Source: Halomonas sp. (GTDB lineage: Bacteria; Pseudomonadota; Gammaproteobacteria; Pseudomonadales; Halomonadaceae). Taken from it: a stretch of 64,000 bases of DNA. The first letter of the stretch is position 1; each line of letters starts with the position of its first letter. The notes beneath the pieces are model-generated. The model was given only the letters and a program-made list of their open reading frames with translations. It was not told the DNA's origin and did no database searches. The DNA lies in assembly GCF_029263665.1 (NCBI RefSeq), contig NZ_JAJUFQ010000020.1, positions 22,942 through 86,941 on the forward strand, read 5' to 3'. The translations under genes were made by a program, and so were the position numbers. Below are positions 33,758-42,062 of this stretch, one piece after another.

Positions 33758-34659
33758 TGCACGTCCTCCTGGCGGAATGATGCTTCATTACCTTCGGCAA
33801 GGCGCAGAATCGCATCGGTGATATGGTTGAAATCAGCACTGTCGGGCAAATCGTCGCTCTCGGCGTGCCAGCGTTCCACCACCTGGCTCAGCAGATCCAG
33901 CGACAGCCCCTGGCCAATGGCAGCGTCGCGCGCCAGACGCAGGTCCTTGCGCATCAGGCCCGTGGTGAAACCAGAGTCAAAGGCGTCGGAAATAATCCAT
34001 TTGGGGAAGTTGACTTCGCTGACAGCGCTGCGCCCCGAGCCACTATTCAGCCCCGCCAGGCAAGCCTCAGGTTCCACGCCGGCCCGTTGTGCCAACGCGA
34101 CAGCCTCGGCCGTTGTCAGCAGATGTGCTGCGCACAGGTAGTTGTTGGCCAGCTTGACCACATGCCCGCTACCCGCTGCGCCCACATGGGTGTAGCGCGC
34201 AGACATCACCTTGAGCATGGGCTCGACGCGTTCGATGGTTGCCTCCTCTCCACCCAACAGCATGCCGAGGCTTCCCGCTGCAGCCCCTGCCGGCCCTCCG
34301 CTGACCGGGGCATCGAGCCAGGCCAGACCTGCCTCGATCACCTTCCCTGCCAGCTCCCGGGTGACCACCGGATCACTGGTCGAAGTATCGACAATCACGC
34401 TGCCCATCGGCGCCTGCCGCAGTATTCCGGGAGAGGACTCGATCACCTCTCGAACATGCGCTGACGTGGGTAATGACAGCAGATAGACATCCGCCGCTGG
34501 CAGCGCATCCTCCGGACTGATCACCGCGAGCCCTCGCGATGCCATGCTGTTGCGCGCATTCTCCGCGACATCCGTACCCAGAACCTCGAACCCGGCGGCA
34601 TGCAGCGTCAGCGCCATGTTACCGCCCATCTGACCCAAACCTATTACAACGATCTTCAT
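33754..34659 (-). CDS. NAD(P)-dependent beta-hydroxyacid dehydrogenase (3-hydroxyisobutyrate dehydrogenase family)
   Basis: 301 residues from the ATG at 34659 (CCAGGAGTTAGC precedes it). The Rossmann motif VIGLGQMGGNMA lies at 5-16, DTSTSDP near 97-103, the substrate loop DAPVSGGPAGA near 121-131 and the catalytic lysine in KLANNYL near 170. It oxidises a beta-hydroxyacid to the semialdehyde, which the overlapping ALDH gene product could then oxidise. Which acid (3-hydroxyisobutyrate, glycerate, 2-hydroxymethylglutarate) is not decided. A 7-pair hairpin (34729-34747) lies between it and the M20 gene. Confidence 0.88.
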   Translation of the reverse strand: MKIVVIGLGQMGGNMALTLHAAGFEVLGTDVAENARNSMASRGLAVISPEDALPAADVYLLSLPTSAHVREVIESSPGILRQAPMGSVIVDTSTSDPVVTRELAGKVIEAGLAWLDAPVSGGPAGAAAGSLGMLLGGEEATIERVEPMLKVMSARYTHVGAAGSGHVVKLANNYLCAAHLLTTAEAVALAQRAGVEPEACLAGLNSGSGRSAVSEVNFPKWIISDAFDSGFTTGLMRKDLRLARDAAIGQGLSLDLLSQVVERWHAESDDLPDSADFNHITDAILRLAEGNEASFRQEDVQ

Positions 34660-34818
34660 GCTAACTCCTGGTTTGTGCTTGTCTGAGGCGAGCCGCCAGT
34701 GCCGGAATTCAGGCACAGGGGCCCCAGGCCATGCCTCGAGGGCATGGCAAGACCATGTCGTATGGGAACTACTGAATAAGTTGCTGTGTTTCCCCTGGTG
34801 AAAGGAAAGCCCGCCTGG

Positions 34819-35973
34819 TCAGGCCTGGCTGAGAAGTGTTCTCACCAGGGCGGTCCAGTACGTCACACCAATCGGCGACAGCTCATCATTGAAATCGTAA
34901 TGCGGGTTATGCAGGGCGGCGCTGTCCTTGCCATTGCCCAACCAGATGTAGGCGCCGGGGCGCTGCTGCAGCATGAAGGCGAAGTCTTCCGATGCCATCG
35001 ACGGCGGCAGGTCTCTGTGTACCTGGCGAATATCCGCCATCGCTTCCAGCACTTCGGCACAGCGGCTGGCATGAGCAGGCGTATTGAAGGTGGCCGGATA
35101 ACGTGACTGGTAATCGATACTGGCCTCCAGGCCATGAAAGGACGCCATTGCTGCAATCGCCTGGCGAAAGCGTGCCTCGAGATAGTCACGTAGTTCGGGG
35201 TCGAAACAGCGCACGGTGCCACACAGCTCCACGCTTTCCGGCATGACATTGTAGGCATCCCCGGCATGGAACTGGGTTACGCTCATGACAGCAGTCTGAT
35301 GGGCCGGTGTCTCGCGACTGACGATTCCTTGCAGTTGATTGACCAACTGACATGCCGCCAGCACCACATCCTTGCCCATATGCGGCATGGCGGCATGGCA
35401 GCCATGGCCGGTGATCTTGACCCGAAACACGTCGAACGCGGCCATTACCGCGGCATCATGCACCGCGGCCTCACCAACCTCCAGGCCAGGCCAGTTATGC
35501 ATGCCATAGACAGCCTCCATCGGAAAGCGCTCGAAGAGCCCTTCCTCGACCATGACACGTCCACCACCTTCATTTTCCTCCGCCGGTTGGAAGATGAAGT
35601 AGACCCGGCCAGCAAAATCGGGATTCCTGGCCAATGTACAAGCGGCTCCCAGCAACATGGTGGTGTGTCCATCATGACCGCAGGCGTGCATCTTGCCCGG
35701 AATCCGGGAGGCATGAGCGACATCATTGGCTTCACTCACATCCAACGCATCGATATCGGCACGCAGCCCAATGGCACGGTTGCTGGCATGACGGCCATCG
35801 ACCCAGGCCACCACGCCGGTACCACCGCCCAGCCCGGTGGCCATGTCGACCCCTTCGCCACTCAGGATCTCGATGATGCGCGCACTCGTGCGATGTTCTT
35901 CAAAGGCAGTTTCCGGATGACAATGAAAGTCACGACGCCATTCACGCAGCAGGTCCGGGGTGATCGTCGACAT
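34819..35973 (-). CDS. M20-family amidohydrolase (hippurate/IAA-amino-acid hydrolase-like)
   Basis: 384 residues from the ATG at 35973; an in-frame extension upstream runs through a tandem repeat and into the permease gene and is not used. The M20D metal ligands are visible: HACGHDGHT at 96-104 (Cys98, His100), the QPAEENEGG motif at 129-137 (Glu132, Glu133), HNWPG near 157 and GHGCHAAMPH near 180. It should release an amino acid or amine from an N-acyl conjugate in the cytoplasm. It lies between the DUF3100 permease and the two dehydrogenases, which suggests uptake and breakdown of one conjugate. Confidence 0.88.
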   Translation of the reverse strand: MSTITPDLLREWRRDFHCHPETAFEEHRTSARIIEILSGEGVDMATGLGGGTGVVAWVDGRHASNRAIGLRADIDALDVSEANDVAHASRIPGKMHACGHDGHTTMLLGAACTLARNPDFAGRVYFIFQPAEENEGGGRVMVEEGLFERFPMEAVYGMHNWPGLEVGEAAVHDAAVMAAFDVFRVKITGHGCHAAMPHMGKDVVLAACQLVNQLQGIVSRETPAHQTAVMSVTQFHAGDAYNVMPESVELCGTVRCFDPELRDYLEARFRQAIAAMASFHGLEASIDYQSRYPATFNTPAHASRCAEVLEAMADIRQVHRDLPPSMASEDFAFMLQQRPGAYIWLGNGKDSAALHNPHYDFNDELSPIGVTYWTALVRTLLSQA

Positions 35974-35991
35974 AGCGTTCTCTCTGTTTAC

Positions 35992-36051
35992 GGTCGCATC
36001 AGTTGCAGTCATATCAGTTGCAGTTACATCTATGGCAGTCACTTCGGCTAC
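35992..36051. repeat. Four tandem 15-base units at the DUF3100-M20 junction
   Basis: Units start at 35992, 36007, 36022 and 36037; the first two agree at 12 of 15 and the others less well (AGTYAYATCAGTTGC form). The last unit crosses the permease stop codon (36048-36050). The array forms most of the spacer before the M20 start. Confidence 0.75.
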
Positions 36052-37346
36052 AGAAGCGCCTGGGCCACGACAGCCGAGCCAATGAAGGTGCCGGTAAAGA
36101 CCAGCAGAGACACGATGACCAGCTTCCAGCCGACCTGTCGGAACATGGTGAATTCCCGCGGTGACAGTGCCAGTCCGGCATAGGCAAGCACCGGAGTTAC
36201 GATGGCAAGGAAGCTCACCGACTGCAGTTGTTCGATGATCCAGGCATTGCCAGGGAACCAGGGCAAGGTCACGACAATGCTGACCAGCGAGACCCAGGCC
36301 ACACCCGGCAGATAGAAAGGAGCAAAGCGGGTGATGACCAGCCCCAGCATGGTCATGGCATAAAGGATCACCATCCCTGGCAGCGCCATCATCAGGGAGC
36401 CACCATTGATGGTATTGCTGATCCATCCGACCACACAGACCACCGCCATGACGATGGCAGTCTGACCGAGGTGGCGCTCGGGACGCTCCTCGTCACTGAC
36501 CGTGGCAGCGAAATCCTGCTCGACGGTTGCCTTGGCACCGACGGAGCGTGCTGCCCGGTGCCCTGAACACCACTTGAAGATACGTTCGGCCATCGGCAGG
36601 GCAATGAACAGCGAGATATACAGCCCCGTTGCATAGGTCAGCAGGTTGCTTGCGCCGGCGAAGGCCAGCAACTCATCACGCAGTTCCGGCAAGGCTCCGG
36701 CAATGGCACCCGAACAGGCCGCCACCATACTGCCACTGCCCACTCCACAGGCCATCGCGAGGGCGCGGGGGTCAAAGATATCCAATGTCGTCAGATAACC
36801 TGCCAGCAAGGCAAACCAGAGTGTGCCGAACATGGTGCCCACGACGTAGACCCCCATGACACCGATACCTTCTGGCCCCTTGAGACCATACCTGTCGGAG
36901 ATGATCGCAATGTTGGGTTCACGGGCAATGGAATAGGTGGCACCGATGGCTTCCCGCCCCATCTTCAACACCAGCACTGCAAATGGCATGGCCACCAGCA
37001 TCGTGCCCAGGTTTCCCAATTCCTGCAGGATCAAGGCTGGGCCGGCACTGAGAATCTGCTCGATCGCCGGTCCGATCGTGGAACCGAAGCGGGCAATGAA
37101 CGGCATGATCGATAGCAGAATGACAGGAGCCGCCGCTTCACTCAGCTTTACCGGCACCAGGCGAGATGTAGCCGAGAACAAGTGAGGGTTGAGCAGAAGC
37201 CCGATGATGAAGGCATAGAACAGTGGCAGCAGCAGTAAAGTACCGGGCCCGAGGGGGATCTTGATGATACCGATGGCTTCAGAGGTCAAGGCGGCAACCG
37301 CCACGATGCTGTGCAAGCGCCAATCGAGGAGCATGGAAAGTTTCAT
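36048..37346 (-). CDS. DUF3100-family membrane protein, putative transporter
   Basis: 432 residues from the ATG at 37346. Ten to twelve hydrophobic segments are visible (for example 15-35, 44-60, 78-95, 105-140, 180-205 and 310-432), with Gly-rich stretches such as ACGVGSGSMVAACSGAIAG near 212-230. It matches what I know as DUF3100, a family commonly found beside amidohydrolases, and is predicted to be a transporter of their substrate. No function is proven. It is first in the minus-strand unit with M20, the hydroxyacid dehydrogenase and ALDH. Confidence 0.8.
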   Translation of the reverse strand: MKLSMLLDWRLHSIVAVAALTSEAIGIIKIPLGPGTLLLLPLFYAFIIGLLLNPHLFSATSRLVPVKLSEAAAPVILLSIMPFIARFGSTIGPAIEQILSAGPALILQELGNLGTMLVAMPFAVLVLKMGREAIGATYSIAREPNIAIISDRYGLKGPEGIGVMGVYVVGTMFGTLWFALLAGYLTTLDIFDPRALAMACGVGSGSMVAACSGAIAGALPELRDELLAFAGASNLLTYATGLYISLFIALPMAERIFKWCSGHRAARSVGAKATVEQDFAATVSDEERPERHLGQTAIVMAVVCVVGWISNTINGGSLMMALPGMVILYAMTMLGLVITRFAPFYLPGVAWVSLVSIVVTLPWFPGNAWIIEQLQSVSFLAIVTPVLAYAGLALSPREFTMFRQVGWKLVIVSLLVFTGTFIGSAVVAQALL

Positions 37347-37361
37347 GAGAGTGCCCTGTTT

Positions 37362-37397
37362 TTGTAATGGCGACAACTGTTGTAATAGCGGCAACGA
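37362..37397. repeat. Two tandem 18-base units upstream of the DUF3100 gene
   Basis: Units 37362-37379 and 37380-37397 (TTGTAATRGCGRCAAC) agree at 14 of 18. They lie 16 bases before the permease start, in its leader. Confidence 0.75.
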
Positions 37398-37540
37398 CGG
37401 CTCTCCTTGCACAAAGGCAGAGCCATATCGTCACCACGAGTATCGAAGCAGGGCACGCTCTAATAAAAGGAGAATAATGTACTGTTTTTTAGACCAGGGG
37501 CTTTTGAGACACGGGCACAGGTATTTCTGCTCGGCCCGAA

Positions 37541-38422
37541 TCAGATGCTGCCATGAGCCCCGACGATGGTTTCAGCGACCGCTTGCACATGGGCCGGAGA
37601 GGCATGCAGATGGTGCCCTCCTGCCAGCACATGACGTGTGAGATGCTGTACTGCAGCACGTCGCGCCTTGCCGCTTTCGCTCTCGCCAAGAATGCTACCC
37701 TCGGCGGCTTCGATCAGGGTCACCCTACATTCGATGGCCCCCAGCATGGCGGTGACCTGCTCCGACGTCAGATGCACCGGCGAAGGCCGCACCAGGCGAG
37801 GATCCGTGCGCAGCTGCATGCCACCCTCTTCAAGAACGACAAGGTTGCGCGCCACGATAGGGCGTACCGTATCCGCATCGACCTTGGTCACTCCTCCTGC
37901 AACGCGCGCCGCTACAGCACTTTCGAGATCGGCATAACGCGGAGAGCCAGTGCGCAGGCGACGATGCACACGCAGAGACCGGGCCAACTGCTGAGGGGTC
38001 TCTTCGGCCGGTGTGGTGAGCGCACCCAGCCCATCGATCAGCGTCATGCGCTCGATACGTTCCGGCATGGCCGAAGCCACCAGGCAAGACACCCCGGCCC
38101 CCATGGAATGGGCCAGCAGCGTGGCGCGCTCGATACCAAGCTCGTCGAGGACATCGAGCACATCGTGACAGTAATCCCACAGGGCGTAGTCATACTTGCC
38201 TGGCAGCCAGGCTGATTCACCGTGCCCGGAAAAGTCGATGGCCACGATGCGAATATCCAGGCGCTGGACCAGCATGGGGGCCAGCAGGGTGAAGCTGGCC
38301 GCGTTGTCGAGCCAGCCATGCAAAGCCAGCCAGGTCGGTGCATCCCGACGCCCCCAGGCAAGGCCGGCAATCCGTCCATCGGCCAGGGTGATAGCCTCAG
38401 GCGGCTGATCAACTACGCTCAT
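37541..38422 (-). CDS. Alpha/beta hydrolase
   Basis: 293 residues. The fold marks are LHGWLDNAASF near 33-43 (oxyanion), DFSGHGES near 63-70, the nucleophile elbow AHSMGAG near 105-111 (Ser107) and a C-terminal GGHHLH (His). Its N-terminus resembles serine-hydrolase/MhpC-type esterases. Starts in an ATGA overlap with the upstream alpha/beta hydrolase gene. The substrate is unknown; esters or thioesters are possible. Confidence 0.85.
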   Translation of the reverse strand: MSVVDQPPEAITLADGRIAGLAWGRRDAPTWLALHGWLDNAASFTLLAPMLVQRLDIRIVAIDFSGHGESAWLPGKYDYALWDYCHDVLDVLDELGIERATLLAHSMGAGVSCLVASAMPERIERMTLIDGLGALTTPAEETPQQLARSLRVHRRLRTGSPRYADLESAVAARVAGGVTKVDADTVRPIVARNLVVLEEGGMQLRTDPRLVRPSPVHLTSEQVTAMLGAIECRVTLIEAAEGSILGESESGKARRAAVQHLTRHVLAGGHHLHASPAHVQAVAETIVGAHGSI

Positions 38423-39255
38423 GCACTTTCCTCTTTATCGACCAACAGCCGCTCGATCATCTCGACCAATGCCGCACGCGTGGCTTCAGGCTGTTCCATG
38501 GGGAACATGTGGCTACCGGGCACTTCCTTCAGAGGAATGCCGCGGCGCTTGAAGCGGCGCCGGCGTGATTTGTTCAGCAGGTCCGAATCCACCCCGGCAA
38601 TCACCCCAACCGGCACCCACAATGCCTGCGGCAGGCTGTCGAGATGATGGGGAATATGGCGGAATACCTCTACCTCGATATCCGGGTCATACCGCAGCAC
38701 CACACTGCCATCATCAAGATCCTGAGTCCCTCCGGCGATATAGTCATCCAGGGCATCCTCAGTAAAGTGGCGAAAGAGCCCCTTGCGCTGCAGGTGGGAG
38801 CGCATTTCCTCACGACTCTTCCATTGCCGTCTGCGGCCCAGTGTCTTGCCTGCAGGCGTGACTCGGTCGACCATGCCCAGTAGCTTGGCGGCCCGTATTG
38901 CCAGGGCATCAATCCCCAGCATCAGCGGAGGATCGAGCATGATCACAGCAGAAAAGCGCTGTGGGGCTTCACGCGCCGCCATTGCAGTGATCACTCCCCC
39001 CATGGAATGGCCCACACCGATCACCGGCCCCTCAATCTGCGCTAGCCCTTCCAGATATTCATCACGCAAGGCCAACCAGTTGTGTCCCACCGGAAAGTCC
39101 GGATGATGAGCAAGGCGATCCACCGGCTGGACACGAAAATGCTGCTTCAGCGGTTCAAGCAGGCTGCGGTAACTGCGTCCGGGAAAGCCATTGGCATGGG
39201 CGAACATCAGCGTCGGCAGGAGCGTCTTTGTCTGTGTTGTATTGGACTGAGTCAT
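38419..39255 (-). CDS. Alpha/beta hydrolase
   Basis: 278 residues, a different subfamily from the gene it overlaps. Seen: FAHANGFPGRSYRSLLEPL near 18-36, the elbow GVGHSMGGV near 81-89 (Ser85) and GSHMFPMEQPE near 249-259 with the catalytic His. The N-terminus HANGFPG is typical of a proteobacterial hydrolase group without known substrate. The two hydrolase genes are translationally coupled; 194 bases separate them from the DUF3100 gene. Confidence 0.85.
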   Translation of the reverse strand: MTQSNTTQTKTLLPTLMFAHANGFPGRSYRSLLEPLKQHFRVQPVDRLAHHPDFPVGHNWLALRDEYLEGLAQIEGPVIGVGHSMGGVITAMAAREAPQRFSAVIMLDPPLMLGIDALAIRAAKLLGMVDRVTPAGKTLGRRRQWKSREEMRSHLQRKGLFRHFTEDALDDYIAGGTQDLDDGSVVLRYDPDIEVEVFRHIPHHLDSLPQALWVPVGVIAGVDSDLLNKSRRRRFKRRGIPLKEVPGSHMFPMEQPEATRAALVEMIERLLVDKEESA

Positions 39256-39339
39256 CAGGGCTCCTTGTTATATTGCCGCTTTACGTATGCGACCGGACCA
39301 GATGAAGGTGAGTAGAGACAGCAGCATAAGGAGATTACC

Positions 39340-39492
39340 ATGTTGCACTCATTTACCACTGACAGACCACCCCTTCAGCGTCGAGAAAATACCATGACCA
39401 CCAAACCCCCTCGCGACACTCGCATGCGCAATCGCATTTTCTTCATCACTGTGGCCGTTGCCATTGCGCTGGGCCTGTGGCTGAGCCGTTGA
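39340..39492 (+). CDS. Small single-pass membrane protein, 50 residues
   Basis: Starts at an ATG with AAGGAG six bases before it. The sequence has a polar, basic N-terminus (TTDRPPLQRRENTM, then KPPRDTRMRNR) and one hydrophobic helix, IFFITVAVAIALGLWL, ending SR-stop. The N-in orientation is suggested by the positive charges. A hairpin (39520-39541) follows the stop. An internal ATG (residue 19) would give a 32-residue form. Not recognised; divergent from the hydrolase pair. Below most gene-caller length cut-offs. Confidence 0.6.
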   Translation: MLHSFTTDRPPLQRRENTMTTKPPRDTRMRNRIFFITVAVAIALGLWLSR

Positions 39493-39519
39493 TGCTTCAA
39501 TGCTGAATGTATTGATTGA

Positions 39520-39541
39520 GCTGCCGCTGACGTGCGGCAGC
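39520..39541 (+). terminator. Hairpin after the small membrane protein gene
   Basis: An 8-base-pair stem (GCTGCCGC 39520-39527 with GCGGCAGC 39534-39541) and a six-base loop, then CTTACCC. It lies 27 bases after the stop at 39492. Confidence 0.5.
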
Positions 39542-39857
39542 CTTACCCATCATTCATTGCTATATATGACAGTCATGATGTGAATTTTGCTCCCCATATT
39601 GATCTCTCCTGTCCCCCAGCACCCTTGCCAGTTTCCCCAAGTCTTGGTCTGTTCTCTCTCCTGACCTGATGTTGCTGATACTTCCTTCCCCCTCATCGGC
39701 TAGCGTGTTTCAAGCAGGGCCAAGTTGGTACGGCAGAAATTTCATTCATCAGAAATGCCTGTGGATGTAAGGAAGTGCTGATCGCAAATACTAAATGCTC
39801 GCAATGCCAGGCCTGGTATCACTAAAAGCACTAAGAACGAAATAATCTGAGGAACGC
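39542..39857. other. AT-richer intergenic region before the propeller gene
   Basis: No gene seen. The stretch is pyrimidine-rich around 39600-39700 (several CTCTCCTG / CTTCC runs) and carries an imperfect inverted repeat TTTCATTCATCAGAAA near 39738. It presumably holds the promoter of the gene at 39858. Lower GC than the flanking core. Confidence 0.4.
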
Positions 39858-41171
39858 ATGAAGAAGACTTTGGTAGCAATGATGGTGTTGGCGTCATTCG
39901 ATGTTCTGGCAAAGGATATTACTGGCGGAGTATATGTTGCCACCAACCATGCAAGTGAGAACTCTATTGTTGGCTATGTCCAGTATTCCGATGGAACCTT
40001 GTCGCGAGTAGGAGAATATGGAACAGGTGGCAAGGGAACGGGGTTTGTCGAACTTTTCGACCTTCCATACGATCCTGAATCTGGCCATACATTTTCTGAT
40101 GGCATCGATCCACTGGCATCTGCCTATGGGCTTTGGCGCTCCTGGGACAACAAGAATGTATTGATTGCGAATGCCGGCGATGGAACCGTATCGTCCTTGA
40201 GAGTACAGGACGACTTATCCTTGGAATTGGTCAATGTGGTCGAAGCGGGTGATATAAAACCCAATGGTATTGCATCCTATGGAGAGCTTGTCTATGTCGT
40301 CAGCATGGGAAAGAAAGTAGAGGATCCCAGTGAAGGAAACATCAAAGGCTACAAGATAGATGAAAACGGGTACCTGACACCGATTCCCGACTCCGTAAGA
40401 GACTTGACCGGGCGCCCAGCCAGCGTCGAGTTTACTCCAGATGGAAAGTACCTGCTGGTAGTCGAGATAACGACAGGGGTCGTGCACTCTTATGCTGTCG
40501 GCAGTGATGGCCTACTGTCCGATGAGCCTGTATCGAGTATTGATTCACCGTTGGCACCCGACGGCAGGTTCTTCGCCCTGCCTATCGGCACAAAGCTCAT
40601 CAGTGGCCAGGACGATAATAATATCTTGCTGGTGACAGAAACTCGCTTTATTGATAGCGAACACAACTTCAATCCTGTGTCCGCAGAACATAAGGAAAGA
40701 TACCCATTCCTTCCGCTGTTCGAGGGACAAGCAGGATCAGTGACCTCGTACAACATTGATGCGAGCGGCCAACTGTCCATCATTTCACCAGATGTTATCG
40801 CCGGTAGCAGCTACTGGGATGGGCAGCAGGCAGTCTGCTGGGTGACAACGTCTCAAGATGGAAAATATGCGTGGACCACGAATCCGCTGACTTCAAGCAT
40901 CTCGACCTACCAGGTAAATGAAGACGGTAGCATCGAGTTGAAAGAAGAAATCGCCTACCAGGACAATGATTTTAATGAGTATTACCTGGACATGGACTTG
41001 AGTGCAGACGGTAATTACGTAAATGTGATCAGTGGTAATACCGGGGTGACGTGGGTATTCAAGATCGATCATGATAGCGGCGAACTGAGCCTTGTCGATG
41101 GCTATGAAGGCAGTGCACCAGTCTACTCGTATGGATTGGTCACCATCCCATACACTGCGCTTGCAGAGTAG
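39858..41171 (+). CDS. Exported lactonase-like beta-propeller protein
   Basis: 437 residues with a signal peptide (MKKTLVAMMVLASFDVLA, cleavage near 18-19). The body is a set of propeller blades recognisable by repeated elements: VEFTPDGKYLLVVE, TTSQDGKYAWTTN and MDLSADGNYVNVI, alternating with NI/Y-x-I-D-x-x-G-x-L strands (YKIDENGYLTP, YNIDASGQLS, YQVNEDGSIEL). This matches the 6-phosphogluconolactonase/YVTN-like group, but export argues against a role in the pentose phosphate pathway. Codon use is more AT-rich than in neighbours, a hint of transfer. GAGGAACGC precedes the ATG. Confidence 0.82.
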   Translation: MKKTLVAMMVLASFDVLAKDITGGVYVATNHASENSIVGYVQYSDGTLSRVGEYGTGGKGTGFVELFDLPYDPESGHTFSDGIDPLASAYGLWRSWDNKNVLIANAGDGTVSSLRVQDDLSLELVNVVEAGDIKPNGIASYGELVYVVSMGKKVEDPSEGNIKGYKIDENGYLTPIPDSVRDLTGRPASVEFTPDGKYLLVVEITTGVVHSYAVGSDGLLSDEPVSSIDSPLAPDGRFFALPIGTKLISGQDDNNILLVTETRFIDSEHNFNPVSAEHKERYPFLPLFEGQAGSVTSYNIDASGQLSIISPDVIAGSSYWDGQQAVCWVTTSQDGKYAWTTNPLTSSISTYQVNEDGSIELKEEIAYQDNDFNEYYLDMDLSADGNYVNVISGNTGVTWVFKIDHDSGELSLVDGYEGSAPVYSYGLVTIPYTALAE

Positions 41172-41645
41172 ATTTAGAGGCTCAGGCGTTCAATTGATCG
41201 AGCAGAGCATCCCTTGATTGTCATCAGAGGATTTCTACGTCAGTTCGACCAAGCGTCATATCAAGCCCCAGCATCAATGAACAGCCCCGAGAGTTGAACA
41301 CACAATCCAACTTTCGGGGTGTTTCCATGGGGAATCATGCCGCACTGTCTAAAGTCGTTGCATGGCTCGGCATTACAGCCTTCCATCCAATGGTCGTTTC
41401 ACAGCGCAGCCAATCTGCTCTACTCGTCATGGTCTGAATAGAGAAGCTGTCACACATAGTATAAATATGGCCGCTGGACCTTAGAGGGAAACGATCATCA
41501 GCAGCCTGCTGGGAGTGGATGTCCATCCGTGCCGATCCATTTGTCATGAAGGCACGGAGGTTGATGCCGAGGGCAATGTAATACTTGAATACTCCTTAAG
41601 TGTTCAGATGCAGCATCAACAAGCCAACCACTACCAGAGGCCGTC
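41172..41645. other. 474-base intergenic region
   Basis: It contains the terminator hairpin at 41285-41319 and a TATAAA at 41460-41465 that could be a -10. No coding sequence, transposase remnant or RNA gene could be recognised. Confidence 0.4.
41285..41319 (+). terminator. Intrinsic terminator after the propeller gene
   Basis: A 12-base-pair stem (CCCCGAGAGTTG 41285-41296 with CAACTTTCGGGG 41308-41319, one G-T pair) followed by TGTTT. It lies about 115 bases after the stop. Confidence 0.7.
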
Positions 41646-42062
41646 ATGTTTCCTGTATCCATAAAAGGTGTCTTGCTCTTACCGTCCAACAGGGTGGTAT
41701 TGGCACTCAACGAGCGTAACGAATGGGAACTTCCAGGGGGACGCATAGAACTTGGAGAAACGCCGGAAGACTGCCTGGCGCGAGAGTTCCAGGAAGAAAT
41801 CAGTATAGAAGTGTGTGTAGAGGATATTATCGATACTTACCTCTTTGAGGTCATTCCACACAAGCATGTCTTCATTGCCACTTACGGCTGTGCGCTGCTC
41901 GGCCAGTTCACTCCCCTGGTGAGCCATGAACACCAGATGATCGAAACTTTCCCTGTCGATGATCTGCCTGGAAACCTGCCTACCGGCTATGCAAGATCAA
42001 TCCAGATATGGTGTGCCAGGCAAGGCGAGCAGATTCAGATTTCTTCTTTTGGTGGCGAATAG
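41646..42062 (+). CDS. Nudix hydrolase
   Basis: 138 residues. The Nudix box reads G-RIELG-E-TPEDCLA-RE-F-Q-EE-I-S-I; it keeps the catalytic R-E-x-x-E-E but the usual glycine near the end is serine. Expected to hydrolyse a nucleoside diphosphate linked to another group; the substrate is unknown. No clear ribosome binding site (AGAGGCCGTC). The 3' end overlaps the convergent GNAT gene by 28 bases. Base composition is lower in GC than the following genes. Confidence 0.85.
   Translation: MFPVSIKGVLLLPSNRVVLALNERNEWELPGGRIELGETPEDCLAREFQEEISIEVCVEDIIDTYLFEVIPHKHVFIATYGCALLGQFTPLVSHEHQMIETFPVDDLPGNLPTGYARSIQIWCARQGEQIQISSFGGE

Noticed and set aside
35974..36426. N-terminal extension of the M20 protein by 151 residues
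   Set aside because: It lies in a second frame of the DUF3100 gene and runs through the 15-base repeat; M20 homology starts at the ATG at 35973.
37477..37641. A short plus-strand frame with a good ribosome binding site (AAAAGGAG-N4-ATG)
   Set aside because: The 54-residue product is Arg/His/Cys-rich without features and overlaps the 3' end of the alpha/beta hydrolase gene antisense. Coincidence is more likely.
41335..41547. Possible transposase remnant in the 41.2-41.6 kb gap
   Set aside because: The only open frame has no DDE, HTH or other transposase feature, and no terminal inverted repeats are seen.
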